Shown: positions 38,667-47,465, numbered from the stretch's first letter. The stretch is DNA of 64,000 nt from Algoriphagus iocasae (GCF_014206875.1 NZ_JACIJO010000001.1:620001-684000); one strand, 5' to 3'. The notes: a model not told the origin generated them from the letters alone. Numbers and translations: made by a program.

Positions 38667-40082
38667 TCATTGACTTAGGAACCGAAGCATTCCATTGAAA
38701 ATAAAGCCATGAAAAGGGAGAACAGCATACCAATAAAGGCGCCCAGAAATACCAGAAGGACGAAAAGTTGCTGTTTGTTTGAGTTCATTGTTTTTCAGTT
38801 CAAATTCCAACCAAGCTTCTCCGGGGAGTTTCATTTCGGCAAACAACAATAGTCGCCCTTCCTCCTTATTTGCATAGAGCACCCGCCAAAAGTCCAAAGC
38901 ATCCCCAGGCAACAGCCTCGACGGATGTGTTCTCCCTCTTCTGAGCCCTACACCTCCAAAAAGCTTATCCAGAAAACCTCTGGACTTCCAAAGCCAGTTG
39001 CCATAATACCATCCATTGTCCCCGCCGATTTGCCAGATTTTTTCCTTGGTGATTTTAGGATCATTTACTGTTTTTGATCTGATATCTTTAAAACAACCGT
39101 ATTGAGGAACAGAGTGGCTTAAATCTATCTTTTGATCGATCACTCCACTGCTCCAGGAGTCCTTCCAACTGGATAGAATCTCGTTTCCTTTGATTTTGTA
39201 AAGGGTTTTCTTTAAAGCGGTTTTATAGTCGATGGGCTCAATTCCCAAAATTTCATTGATATTGCTGGGCTGGCAGATGACCTCAACTTTCATACTGCTG
39301 ACCAAAGCCGTGGCGAGTTTGTAAGAGGTAGAGGTTACAAAATAGAGCCAGTAGGAGGATAGTCTTGGAGTCATCACCGGGACAATGAAGATCTTACGCT
39401 CCAGTCCTCGGGCTTCTGCAAATCCCAATAACATTTCCTTGTAAGTAAGGATATCTGGTCCACCAATATCAAAACTCTGATCAAAGACTTCTTCTTTGCC
39501 GAGAGCTTTTTGAAGGAATGAAATCACATCTCCAATTCCGATTGGCTGGCATTTGGTTTTCAACCATTTCGGAGTGATCATGACCGGGAGTTTTTCAACT
39601 AAATCACGGATGATTTCAAAAGATGCACTGCCAGAGCCAATGATGATTCCGGCTCTAAAAGTGGTGAAATGGTAGGTCCCTTTTTTGAGTTCTTCTTCTA
39701 CCGCTTTTCTCGAAGAAAGATGTCTCGAAAGTGAAGATTCATTGACTATCCCACTAAGATAAATGACGTGTTTGGCGGTAGTTTCATTGATGACTTGTCG
39801 GAAATTTGTCGCGCATCTCATTTCCAATTCTTCGTAATCCGAGGATGCAGCCATGGAATGCAGCAAATAATAAGCAGCATCGATGTTTTTTGGAATGCGA
39901 TGCAAAGTTTCCTTTTCCAGAAAATCCACTTCAATGATTTTGATCTGAGAATGAAGATCAGATTCGGGATTAAAGCGGCTGGAATCTCTCACACAGCAGA
40001 TAACCTCATGTCCTTTTTCTAAAAGAACTGGTAAGAGTCGTTTGCCAATGTATCCGGAAGCTCCCGCTAAAAGAATTCTCAT
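38667..40082 (-). CDS. NAD(P)-binding atypical SDR with DUF2867 domain
   Basis: The first about 290 residues are an extended/atypical short-chain-dehydrogenase Rossmann fold (LLAGASGYIGKRLLPVLLEKG, then DAAYYLLHSMA and a Ser in IYLSGIVN). The rest is DUF2867 (GWYYGNWLWKSRGFLDKLFGG to LLFAEMKLPGEAWLEFEL). The pair is common in bacteria with no known reaction. It is the last of three minus-strand genes, directly abutting the small Lacal_2735-type gene. Confidence 0.88.
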   Translation of the reverse strand: MRILLAGASGYIGKRLLPVLLEKGHEVICCVRDSSRFNPESDLHSQIKIIEVDFLEKETLHRIPKNIDAAYYLLHSMAASSDYEELEMRCATNFRQVINETTAKHVIYLSGIVNESSLSRHLSSRKAVEEELKKGTYHFTTFRAGIIIGSGSASFEIIRDLVEKLPVMITPKWLKTKCQPIGIGDVISFLQKALGKEEVFDQSFDIGGPDILTYKEMLLGFAEARGLERKIFIVPVMTPRLSSYWLYFVTSTSYKLATALVSSMKVEVICQPSNINEILGIEPIDYKTALKKTLYKIKGNEILSSWKDSWSSGVIDQKIDLSHSVPQYGCFKDIRSKTVNDPKITKEKIWQIGGDNGWYYGNWLWKSRGFLDKLFGGVGLRRGRTHPSRLLPGDALDFWRVLYANKEEGRLLLFAEMKLPGEAWLEFELKNNELKQTATFRPSGISGRLYWYAVLPFHGFIFNGMLRFLSQ

Positions 40083-40259
40083 TTATGCTTTTGACTGTTC
40101 CAATTTTTTTATTTGGTCGAGGACTTCTTCTGCCTCGGCTTGCTTCTTATCACTCGCAGTTCTGTTGACTGTCGAAAGCTTATAAGCTTCCTCTTGGAGC
40201 TTTTTGTATTTCTCCTGAAGAAGCTCCATTTCTGATTTCTTTTTGAATAATCCGAACAT
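40083..40259 (-). CDS. Small coiled-coil protein of Lacal_2735 type
   Basis: A 58-aa ORF starting MFGLFKKKSEMELLQEKYKK and ending KKLEQSKA. It matches the conserved Bacteroidota Lacal_2735 family in its start, length and Lys/Glu-rich helix with a Ser-Thr-Asn-Arg centre. Function unknown. Its stop abuts the start codon of the atypical SDR gene, and its own start lies 11 bp past the stop of the next SDR gene, so the three genes form one operon. Confidence 0.88.
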   Translation of the reverse strand: MFGLFKKKSEMELLQEKYKKLQEEAYKLSTVNRTASDKKQAEAEEVLDQIKKLEQSKA

Positions 40260-40270
40260 TGTTTTTTTGA

Positions 40271-40963
40271 TTAATTGATGCTTGACATTCCTCCATCGAC
40301 ATGGAGAATTTGCCCAGTCATCCAGGATGATTGATCTGATAAGAGAAAGGCTGCCATCTCTGCAATGTCTTCCGGAGAACCAATTTTTTTAAGTGGATGC
40401 CTCTGTGCATTTGCTTCTTTTTTCTCTTCAGATGCCAAAAGCTTGGATGCCAAAGGCGTATCGGTGATAGATGGAGCAATGGCATTTACCCGTATCGAAG
40501 GAGCAAATTCTGCTGCCAAGGATCTTGTTAAACCTTCAATTGCCCCTTTAGAGGCGGCAACCTGCGCATGGAAGTTAAATCCTTTTTGTACAGCGACAGT
40601 TGAGAAAAGCACGATCGATGCATTTTCTGAAGCTTTCAAAAGCGGTAATACTTTTTGAATTACCTGGATGGCTCCAACGACCTGAAGGGAATAATCTGAA
40701 AGAAAATCTTCTGCTTTGATTCTGGCGAAAGGCTTTAAGTTGATGCTTCCCGGGCAATAGACAAGACCATCTAATTTTTCAGGTAAGAAGCTTAAATCCA
40801 GTTCTGAATCCAGCACATCAAATTGGATAAAGTTTATGTTTTCCGAAGATTCAACCAGGGTTTGATTATAAGTTCCAAAAACCTGATTTCCATTTTTAGA
40901 TAAACTGTTGGCTAGAGCTTTTCCTATTCCAGAAGAAGCACCGATAATCAATATGTTTTTCAA
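40271..40963 (-). CDS. Short-chain dehydrogenase lacking the catalytic Tyr
   Basis: 230-aa classic SDR fold: cofactor motif GASSGIG (residues 8-14), a Ser at 121 (VLFSTVAV) and Lys at 139. The Tyr expected four residues before the Lys is Val135 (codon at 40559-40561), so the Y-x3-K proton relay is incomplete. The C-terminal region (SSWMTGQILHVDGGMSSI) is normal. The protein may be a catalytically altered or binding member; some Bacteroidota SDR subgroups appear to carry this change, which I recall but cannot check. It leads the three-gene unit with the Lacal_2735-type gene. Confidence 0.9.
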   Translation of the reverse strand: MKNILIIGASSGIGKALANSLSKNGNQVFGTYNQTLVESSENINFIQFDVLDSELDLSFLPEKLDGLVYCPGSINLKPFARIKAEDFLSDYSLQVVGAIQVIQKVLPLLKASENASIVLFSTVAVQKGFNFHAQVAASKGAIEGLTRSLAAEFAPSIRVNAIAPSITDTPLASKLLASEEKKEANAQRHPLKKIGSPEDIAEMAAFLLSDQSSWMTGQILHVDGGMSSIN

Positions 40964-41104
40964 ATGAGTTGAATTTTAATAAAGTAAATAGCCGATACGG
41001 GGCAAAGTTATTTACTTGGTCAACCCAGAAGAGGAGGGATTTGTTTTTTGAGGAATTCGATTGGTGGTGTATTGTGAAACATTTTGTTGGCAGCTGGCCT
41101 TTCT

Positions 41105-41680
41105 TCATTCATCTTGTCCCCATAAACTCCAACTACTTGTCTGTCTGTCGAAATTATAAAGTTGTTTTGTCAAAAGTCGATCACCGTATTCAAAAATGTC
41201 GGTCACCATTTCTTTTAATTTTTCAATCTTCTCACTGTCATTTTCTGGAACCATCATCACCATGTCTTTTGCAGGAATTGCAACTATTAAATTGTCGTTT
41301 ACATTTTCTGCACACCAATCCCATAGGTTGGTCAAACATATCGAACCTGCCTCATGGTCACCTCCTGCGATCAGTCCGTGTCCCCCAAAATTTGTGTTGG
41401 TAAATTTATATTCAATATCGCGTTGTAAATTGTCTAACGAAACTTCGTGTATGCGGTCAATAGTCCAATATTCAGTCAAGTCCCTTGCCTGAATAAGTGA
41501 GAAGTTATCGCCCATGTCCACTGCATAAAATATTGCAAGATTACCCAACCACCTTTTTATTATCGGTTCGTCCTCCTTAGCAAATTCAATCTCGTGGATT
41601 GAGTCAGGAACTATTTCTCCTGGTTCATAAATAACTTTTATCCACGGATATACTTTGTCTTTTATTTCGTCAATTATCAT
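41105..41680 (-). CDS. DUF1444-like protein in a cassette
   Basis: 191 aa, no signal peptide or membrane segment. The middle block FGGHGLIAGGDHEAGSICL followed by NLIVAIPAKDMVMM resembles DUF1444-type proteins; that match is weak. Function unknown. It begins 35 bp inside the cassette, after the core site at 41709-41715, and its stop lies just before the end site at 41086-41091. No promoter was seen, so expression probably depends on read-through from outside. Confidence 0.6.
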   Translation of the reverse strand: MIIDEIKDKVYPWIKVIYEPGEIVPDSIHEIEFAKEDEPIIKRWLGNLAIFYAVDMGDNFSLIQARDLTEYWTIDRIHEVSLDNLQRDIEYKFTNTNFGGHGLIAGGDHEAGSICLTNLWDWCAENVNDNLIVAIPAKDMVMMVPENDSEKIEKLKEMVTDIFEYGDRLLTKQLYNFDRQTSSWSLWGQDE

Positions 41681-41708
41681 AGAACTCTAATTTGTCCGAA
41701 AGGCTTGC

Positions 41709-41838
41709 TGCAAACGTTTAGTATATGAAAAGTAGGCGATTTCGAAGCACTTAACTGTCCGCCCGAAACGAACTTGGTTAAGAGCCGAAAACTTTCGGAA
41801 ACCAGCGTCCGCCCTATGTTTTATGCCCATTGTTGGGC
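41709..41838 (-). repeat. attC-like recombination site
   Basis: A 130-bp imperfect palindrome between the two cassette genes. On the minus strand it opens with GCCCAAC (41838-41832), which fits the integron R'' consensus RYYYAAC exactly. It closes with GTTTGCA (41715-41709), a loose match to R' GTTRRRY. In between, the arms pair imperfectly (ATAAAACATAGGGCG with CGCCTACTTTTCATAT), with an internal CCGAAAGTTTTCGG hairpin. The 26 bp at 41725-41750 recur with 24 identities at 51574-51599 in the second island. Confidence 0.65.
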
Positions 41839-42561
41839 TTAGTGTTTCTTTATTTCTTTTAAACTTTTCCACTCGTGTTCAATGCTTTTCATCAGTAGTG
41901 CGTTATCAAATTTGACTGTCCCTTTTGGAAAAATGGTCTCGTCTTCAAAGAAAGTCGACCTTACTTCCGAAACTGTTAGTGGCTTAACTTTCCATTCATA
42001 GGTTTTCAATTCAAGTCCATCAAAAGTCTCACCGATTTTGTCTGGCGAATAACTTACTGCACCTTTCTCAAAGAAGTCTGAAGCACACTCCAAACTTTCA
42101 AAAACGCTGTCTTTGTTCCAATTAGTAGATTCTTTGGCTTTAATTGACAGAAACGTCTTGTCGTCACTCGTGAACTCTACTGAATAGTTTCCATTTTCTT
42201 CGTTAACCGAAAAGTCAGCAAGGTGATGAATACCTGGGAAAATTCGTCCGCCTGCAAGTGAGTTCAATTTTGATGATGTGTCTCGTCTGGGAATGAAAAC
42301 ACCTTGTTTGGTCTGTCCGTTTTCTGTCCACTCAACTGCAATTCGATGAGCACCATTCTCAGATGATATTCCAACAGTTTTCGGAAGTCCTTTTGGTCGG
42401 ATGTTTTTTAGTCTTATTAGGCAAATTCCAACCACTCCTTTATCATTTACGAGTTTAGGTCGAAATGGCTCAGGCAAATATTTAGTCAGCACGTCTTTGT
42501 CAACTTGGTAGTTGATTAAAATTCGTCTGTCAATTGTTCCTATGATTGTCGGAATTTTCAT
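41839..42561 (-). CDS. DUF2071 family protein in a cassette
   Basis: 240-aa cytoplasmic protein with the DUF2071 layout: an N-terminal VDKDVLTKYLPEPFRPKL, then GVVGICLIRLKNIRPKGLP and the C-terminal HEWKSL. The family is acetoacetate-decarboxylase-like in fold, with no established reaction. Its stop codon (TAA at 41839-41841) overlaps the attC-like site, and the start lies 11 bp inside the cassette's left core site. Such fit-to-size ORFs are typical for gene cassettes. Confidence 0.82.
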   Translation of the reverse strand: MKIPTIIGTIDRRILINYQVDKDVLTKYLPEPFRPKLVNDKGVVGICLIRLKNIRPKGLPKTVGISSENGAHRIAVEWTENGQTKQGVFIPRRDTSSKLNSLAGGRIFPGIHHLADFSVNEENGNYSVEFTSDDKTFLSIKAKESTNWNKDSVFESLECASDFFEKGAVSYSPDKIGETFDGLELKTYEWKVKPLTVSEVRSTFFEDETIFPKGTVKFDNALLMKSIEHEWKSLKEIKKH

Positions 42562-42574
42562 TTTTTTCCATTAA

Positions 42575-42583
42575 GCCCAATAC
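42575..42583 (-). other. Cassette core (R'-like) site
   Basis: GTATTGGGC on the minus strand, followed by TTAATGG and the DUF2071 start. Its TTGGGCTTA is the exact complement of the TAAGCCCAA that opens this cassette's own attC-like site at 41841-41833, as expected if both came from one circular cassette. Consensus R' would be GTTRRRY; here there is an A and one extra base. Confidence 0.5.
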
Positions 42584-42815
42584 TTGTATAAACCCCAGTT
42601 CTACCTATCTATTGCGTCTATTTCTCAATTGTCCACGATAGGTTTTAGGATTGCTGAAACCAAATTAAGGATTTAGGAGGATTTGTGGCTAAAGGGAAAA
42701 CTAAATTTTCTATAAAAGTTTAAATCCATTATTTCGGGGGATTTGTTTTAGGTGAATTTTGCTGATGTTGACATTGAGAAGGAAGTTGGTTTCAACTCAT
42801 TGAAATACATCCCAC

Positions 42816-44258
42816 TTATTCTCCCCTCTGAATATATTTGGTGATGCAGTGTACTACGCCCTGTCTTTTTGCGAAGCTGTTAAAATCGCCAAGTTGATGA
42901 ACTGTAAATCCAAAACTTTCCCAAAGGTCTTTCATATGTGTATCCAACACGGATAATTGAGAGAAATCACCATGTCCAAAAGTGGGTAAGTACACATGCT
43001 TTCCAAACTTCTCACTGTTTTCTACCAAACAATTATTGCAGGTAATGTGATGCCAATTTCTTACCGAAACCGAATCGTTTTCTCTCGCGCCGAGGCTATA
43101 CAAGTCTTTTAATGCACTGTTGATATCCTTGTCATCCGGGTTTTGAATAGCCAGATTTTGTAAATAGGAAATAGAGATTTTTCTGCCTGTAAATTCAGGA
43201 AAGTGTACGAGCGGATTCCTATGAACGATGATCCCTTGTTTTTTGAAAGATCGGGCAATTTCATCATAGGCCGCTTGTAGGTTGTGAGGTTTGTCAGGAA
43301 GTCCCAAAAGCTCATTTCCTAACTTGGGCGAACCCACCATCATCTCAAATTTTCCATCTTCATTTTTCCCGATTAAGCTAATGAACATGTCAATGTGAAA
43401 AATAGGTTGGTAGGGACCTGTTCCTGCTCCGACGATATCTAAAATAAAATCTTGGTTTTCCTTCGACCCAACGTAGGCTGCCAGTGGGATTTTCTTTTTA
43501 GTTCCCGCCACAAACATGGGACGGTTTTTATCAACATAATCTGAAAAAGTCTTGCGGACTACATCTTCCACTTTTTCATCTGGTTTTACTTTTAGAGGAA
43601 GGGTCTGATCCAAAATCATATCAATGGTGTCCTGATAATAATCTTTTCCCAAAATCCAGAAATCATCTGCTATCAGGCAATTTCCTCCCTGAAAAATCAA
43701 TGGAGCCTGACTTGCATTCAGGGTGGTGTATTCTTCAATGCTGTCAGCGAGAAGTTGATCTCCGGATCTCGGAAACTCCCAAGGCTCCATCAAGTAAAAA
43801 GTATTGTCAAAAGCATCTTTGAGCGATAAATAAGCATCCTCTGCCCAATCTGTAAAATCTACATAACTAGGAATAGGAACCCAGGAAATGGCTTCTGAGG
43901 AATGTCCTACGGAAAAGAACCAACTTTCGATAACCTCTCGATCTTCTTCATAATGTGCGATGATGAATTTTGTACCAACCCGAAGTTCTCGAATGATCGA
44001 TTGATAGGCATCTGTTCTTTCTGATCGGCCGAAATGTGGAACCGAGGGAAATGCAAATAAAATGCACTCAATTCCACCTCTATAGGAACTTGTTAATTCT
44101 GGAACCTGTAGCCCTGGAGTGGGCTGTAAATCTTTGGTTTCAAAACCTACCGAACTGGTAGCTCCTCTGGTTCCGGAGGTTTTTAGTTTGTCACCAAAGA
44201 TCCTCATGTCTTTTGGAGCATCAGGATTGATTGCAAAAAAGATGGATTGGTTGATCAT
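42816..44258 (-). CDS. Peptidylarginine/agmatine deiminase-like protein
   Basis: 480 aa, no signal peptide. Spaced motifs match the guanidino-group-modifying superfamily: FQGGNCLIADD (core Asn/Asp region), FHIDMFISLIG (the catalytic His-x-Asp), and near the C-terminus GVVHCITKY with the nucleophile Cys, as in agmatine deiminase GIHCIT. The intervening regions are not recognisable to me. If active it would act on an arginine-like guanidinium. It lies between the cassette island and a divergent PhyH gene. The family call is moderate; the substrate is unknown. Confidence 0.6.
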   Translation of the reverse strand: MINQSIFFAINPDAPKDMRIFGDKLKTSGTRGATSSVGFETKDLQPTPGLQVPELTSSYRGGIECILFAFPSVPHFGRSERTDAYQSIIRELRVGTKFIIAHYEEDREVIESWFFSVGHSSEAISWVPIPSYVDFTDWAEDAYLSLKDAFDNTFYLMEPWEFPRSGDQLLADSIEEYTTLNASQAPLIFQGGNCLIADDFWILGKDYYQDTIDMILDQTLPLKVKPDEKVEDVVRKTFSDYVDKNRPMFVAGTKKKIPLAAYVGSKENQDFILDIVGAGTGPYQPIFHIDMFISLIGKNEDGKFEMMVGSPKLGNELLGLPDKPHNLQAAYDEIARSFKKQGIIVHRNPLVHFPEFTGRKISISYLQNLAIQNPDDKDINSALKDLYSLGARENDSVSVRNWHHITCNNCLVENSEKFGKHVYLPTFGHGDFSQLSVLDTHMKDLWESFGFTVHQLGDFNSFAKRQGVVHCITKYIQRGE

Positions 44259-44590
44259 TTTGAAAAGTTTGTAAATGAAAAAACACAGAAATAAAATTTA
44301 GCACCTTTCTTACTGAATTCAAAGTCTTGGTTCAAAAGGGTAGGTGAGGATTGGTTTGATTATCAGGATTCTAAGTAAGGTTTCATCGGGTGATTTATTA
44401 AGTTTTCCAGAAAATCAAATCCATGTTCAATACGAACAAAAGTGGAGGAAGTGTCATGATTTTATTTCTGACTCTTATGAAATTTTGAAAATTCAACCTT
44501 AAATTAATCGAACTGAAAATCTGCTGGCAATGGACTTTTTGTTTTGGAATTCCAGCTTTCGGATGTTTAGATTTTGAATGGAAGATAATT
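44259..44590. other. Divergent intergenic region (332 bp)
   Basis: Upstream DNA shared by the deiminase-like gene and the PhyH gene. It is AT-rich and must contain both promoters, but I see no clear TAnnTTTG box, hairpin or operator. A 76-codon minus-strand reading across its right part overlaps the PhyH start and lacks protein character. Confidence 0.5.
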
Positions 44591-45328
44591 ATGCTGACAA
44601 AAGAAGAAATCGAGTTTTTAGATACCAATGGCTACCTGAATTTAGGTCAGTTGTTGAGTGCGGATCAAGTTCAAGAGATCAATAAAAGAATTGAGGATTT
44701 GATGTGGGCTGAAGGAGAAAATGCAGGAGCGGAATTGGCAGAATCAAAGTATATCCGCCATCCAAAAGAAGAAGGGGCAGATCGTTTGGCGGATTTGGTA
44801 AACAAGGGGCCTGTTTTCGATGTTTTTTATACCCATCCTCGGGTGCTGGCTGGTATTGAAGCAGTTTTGGGTCAGGCTTTTAAATTATCATCCCTGAACT
44901 ATCGTGCTGCAAAGCCTAAAAATGGCCTCCAGAAACTACATGTGGATTGGAAAAACACGGTAGTGAATGGAGCCTATCAAGTTTGTAATAGCATTTGGCT
45001 TTTGGATGATTTTACCGAGCATAACGGTTCAACCAGAATTGTGCCTACTTCCCATAAATGGCCTTCCTTACCGGATGAGGCCATGGAAGATCCTTTTGAA
45101 AAGCATCCCGAAGAGATAAGGATAATTGCACCGGCAGGTTCTGTTTTTATTTTTAATTCGCATGTTTGGCATGGTGGAACGATGAATGAAACGGATAAGG
45201 TAAGAAGGAGTATTCACAGTTACTTCTGCTCCAAAGAACAACCTCAACAGATCGATCAAAAGAAATATATCACAGAAGAAACCTTATCCAGAGTAGGGGA
45301 AAGGGGAAGAGCGATTTTAGATGTGTGA
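44591..45328 (+). CDS. Phytanoyl-CoA dioxygenase (PhyH) family protein
   Basis: Fe(II)/2-oxoglutarate-dependent oxygenase fold of 245 aa. The iron ligands are His-x-Asp in KLHVDWKN and the distal His in HVWHGGTMN; the 2-oxoglutarate Arg is likely in RRSIHSYF. Related bacterial enzymes hydroxylate small molecules such as ectoine or acyl groups. The substrate is unknown and no pathway genes flank it. Confidence 0.88.
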   Translation: MLTKEEIEFLDTNGYLNLGQLLSADQVQEINKRIEDLMWAEGENAGAELAESKYIRHPKEEGADRLADLVNKGPVFDVFYTHPRVLAGIEAVLGQAFKLSSLNYRAAKPKNGLQKLHVDWKNTVVNGAYQVCNSIWLLDDFTEHNGSTRIVPTSHKWPSLPDEAMEDPFEKHPEEIRIIAPAGSVFIFNSHVWHGGTMNETDKVRRSIHSYFCSKEQPQQIDQKKYITEETLSRVGERGRAILDV

Positions 45329-45535
45329 TTTCAATTTTTCACATTCATTCCAGCTGCCAAATGTTCTTTGATAAACAGGCTAGAAGGCCGATGAGCGAAG
45401 ATGGTAGGTTTCAGAAATAATCAAGATTGTTAATGCCTGCTAATCTTTAGTCTGTGCTGAAAAAAAATAGGAGGTAAATAATATTTTAATTTTTACGTTC
45501 TTAATATTCACTTTATTATCAAAAACTATCTAATT

Positions 45536-45763
45536 ATGTTACATCAGATCATTAATTCTTCTTTTGGGTTGCCACTTTTTGTTTCTGGAAATAAGGAAGA
45601 TGAGGTAGACAAAGGGACCAATCGTAAAACTCCGGGAAATTCCGAGGGAGCTAAGCCCCCTTCAAAAAAGGATTACGAAGAAATTAAGAGGGAAAATGAC
45701 CAAGAGAAAGAGATTCAACATAAAAAATCGGAGAATCAAAAAGAAGACAAAAACAGAAATTAA
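45536..45763 (+). CDS. Small highly charged hypothetical protein
   Basis: 75 aa; a short hydrophobic start (MLHQIINSSFGLPLFV) is followed by about 55 residues dominated by Lys, Glu, Asp and Asn (KKDYEEIKRENDQEKEIQ), likely disordered. I do not recognise a family. Support is the open frame with an ATG after an AT-rich leader and the absence of any other gene here; codon evidence is weak. Confidence 0.5.
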   Translation: MLHQIINSSFGLPLFVSGNKEDEVDKGTNRKTPGNSEGAKPPSKKDYEEIKRENDQEKEIQHKKSENQKEDKNRN

Positions 45764-45882
45764 AGGTTGTCTTCTTGGGCTTTTTCTACCTAAAACTAAA
45801 AGTTGACATAATATTCAATCTAGTAACATTATCAGCAAAAAAAAGCAAATCATTTATCCAGTAATTAATTGATTCCAATTCG

Positions 45883-46182
45883 CTAGGTGTTTTTAGAAGG
45901 TTTATTTTCTTCCAAAATTGCCTCCAGATTTTTGGCTCTTTTTGCATCATCGGCCCAATAGTAAAGTTTAGCCGCTTTTTCACCTGCTTTCTCCACAAAA
46001 CCAGTCTTGTCAATCTTGGAGAGCCAGCCTATAAATTTTCTAACGAATGGAAGGTAAGGAGCTATTAAGAGTGAGGAAAGCGCAATCAAGAGCCATCCCA
46101 AAGGAATAAAAGGCACCATCATGGAGGCTAATCCTGCGATAAAAACCAAAAATGCTATTCCAGGTATGATATATTTTTTCAC
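45883..46182 (-). CDS. Small two-helix membrane protein
   Basis: 99 aa with two adjacent transmembrane segments (about residues 4-24 and 28-46) joined by PFIPLGW, a Pro-Gly-rich turn. An amphipathic, charged C-terminal half follows (KAGEKAAKLYYWADDAKRAKN). It resembles PGPGW-type small membrane proteins, but that is uncertain. Single gene. Confidence 0.65.
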   Translation of the reverse strand: MKKYIIPGIAFLVFIAGLASMMVPFIPLGWLLIALSSLLIAPYLPFVRKFIGWLSKIDKTGFVEKAGEKAAKLYYWADDAKRAKNLEAILEENKPSKNT

Positions 46183-46317
46183 AATTAAAAGATACGTAGG
46201 AGAATAGAAAAGTTGTGGGTTTTTGACTTTTAATTAGGGAAGGCCGATTTAAAAATCATTTTTTTACATAATTCTGGTAGTAGTTAAGGGTTCTTTTCCA
46301 CTGAGGCAGTTAAATCT

Positions 46318-46346
46318 GAGGCTGTCCAGATGAATTGGACAGCCTC
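46318..46346. terminator. Strong 11-bp hairpin, possible terminator
   Basis: GAGGCTGTCCA (46318-46328) pairs perfectly with TGGACAGCCTC (46336-46346) around a 7-nt loop. It lies 50-75 bp beyond the end of the 46395-47249 gene. The T-rich side (ATTTTATTTG) is on the plus strand, so it is a weak intrinsic terminator for the minus-strand gene. Confidence 0.5.
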
Positions 46347-46394
46347 ATTTTATTTGAAAAATGAAAAGGTATTTTAATGCTGGTTCAACAGAAT

Positions 46395-47249
46395 TTATTT
46401 GTGCCTAGGCTCATAAATTAACCTTACAAATGAACTGAGTCGTTCATTGCCTTTCTGAACCGGGATTCCGGCGACAATTCCTACCATTAGGTTTTCGCTG
46501 ATTCCCACACGCATCTGTGGACGTATGATGGTTTTGAGCTCTTTATTGTCAATAGTCTGGTTAAATTCAACTCCAATAAAATTTCTCGTACCTGTAATCA
46601 TGTAGTGAAAACTCGTATTAATATCATAGGTTGTGTGCAGTTTCCCAAAGCTAAAATCCTGATGAAACATAGGCCCTGTGTAGATAAGTGTGTGGTAATT
46701 ACTGCCCCAGCGTTTGGCGACTACGAGAAAAGGATTGTACACATTACCTCTGATAATGGGATTTCCAAAGTTTCTGAAATCAGAGATTTCAAATTCGTTG
46801 ATATATCCCAACGCCATAGACGTTGCATGTGGCGCGCTGACTAAAAAGGTCCATTGGGCAGCCAGTTTTAGACTTTTCAGATGATTTGACGGAACAGATT
46901 CCCTTTCTGAACCATTTGTAGGTGCATAAAATGTAAATGGTAATTCTACTTCAAGACCTAATCTATCGATAGGAGCCCATTCGTATTCTATCAGAGCTTC
47001 GTATGAATCGAACATTAAATTATCAGTCAGACCCAGACCAACATTCCATTCCTTTTCCCCTTTTCTGGCTCCTAGATCCCTAATCAGATCTATGTAAAGG
47101 GGCTCGGCATGGAGTACTTTTTCAGGTTTTTGGAGTTCTTCTACTTGAAGGATGTAAAGACTGTCTTTTTCTGAATTTTCAGTTTGAGAAAATGAATAAT
47201 TAATTGAAATAAAGAGAGATATAATAATTGATAGATATATTGTTTTCAC
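46395..47249 (-). CDS. Predicted outer-membrane beta-barrel protein
   Basis: 284 aa with a signal peptide (to about residue 21, ending FSQ). A conserved-looking start, HAEPLYIDLIRDLGARKGE, is followed by alternating hydrophobic/polar strands such as EWNVGLGLTDNLMFDSYEALI and ending in RLIYEPRHK, typical of a barrel. (The first strand run is residues about 62-85.) I recall similar proteins next to Bacteroidota metal-efflux genes, but no function is known. The small ORF at 47466-47852 upstream fits that setting. Confidence 0.65.
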   Translation of the reverse strand: MKTIYLSIIISLFISINYSFSQTENSEKDSLYILQVEELQKPEKVLHAEPLYIDLIRDLGARKGEKEWNVGLGLTDNLMFDSYEALIEYEWAPIDRLGLEVELPFTFYAPTNGSERESVPSNHLKSLKLAAQWTFLVSAPHATSMALGYINEFEISDFRNFGNPIIRGNVYNPFLVVAKRWGSNYHTLIYTGPMFHQDFSFGKLHTTYDINTSFHYMITGTRNFIGVEFNQTIDNKELKTIIRPQMRVGISENLMVGIVAGIPVQKGNERLSSFVRLIYEPRHK

Positions 47250-47465
47250 TAAATAGTTGATTTAAATAGTTGAGTTAGATTGAGGTATTCAACTACCTGA
47301 GGGCATAAAAACCACTTTTTAGCTCGATTTTGAAATAGAAAATTAGCAAGCTTTAGAAGCCTGATTGTTTGATACTGCATAGCAATAACATCCTCGATTA
47401 AGAATTTGCTAAATGAGATTTTAAATTACTCGAAATGATAGTTGATTGTGATTTTGAAAAAAATA

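Larger units (their letters stand above)
41086..42583 (-). mobile_element. Two-cassette integron-like island
   Basis: Two single-gene units on the minus strand (DUF2071 and a DUF1444-like gene) are each bounded by short sites that are complementary within the unit. The DUF2071 unit starts at TTGGGCTTA (42580-42572) and ends with TAAGCCCAAC (41841-41832). The second unit starts with GTTTGCAGC (41715-41707) and ends with GCTGCCAAC (41094-41086); the 18-base flanks match at 15 positions when one is reverse-complemented. A 130-bp attC-like palindrome separates them. The outermost attC parts are missing, so the island looks like an array fragment. No recombinase is in it. Confidence 0.65.

Noticed and set aside
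41687..41872. 61-codon minus-strand ORF
   Set aside because: It is a translation of the attC-like palindrome and the end of the DUF2071 gene in another frame.
44398..44628. 76-codon minus-strand ORF
   Set aside because: It overlaps the PhyH start and promoter region and has low-complexity, non-protein-like content.
45786..46013. 75-codon minus-strand ORF
   Set aside because: It is a shadow frame of the small membrane protein gene at 45883-46182.
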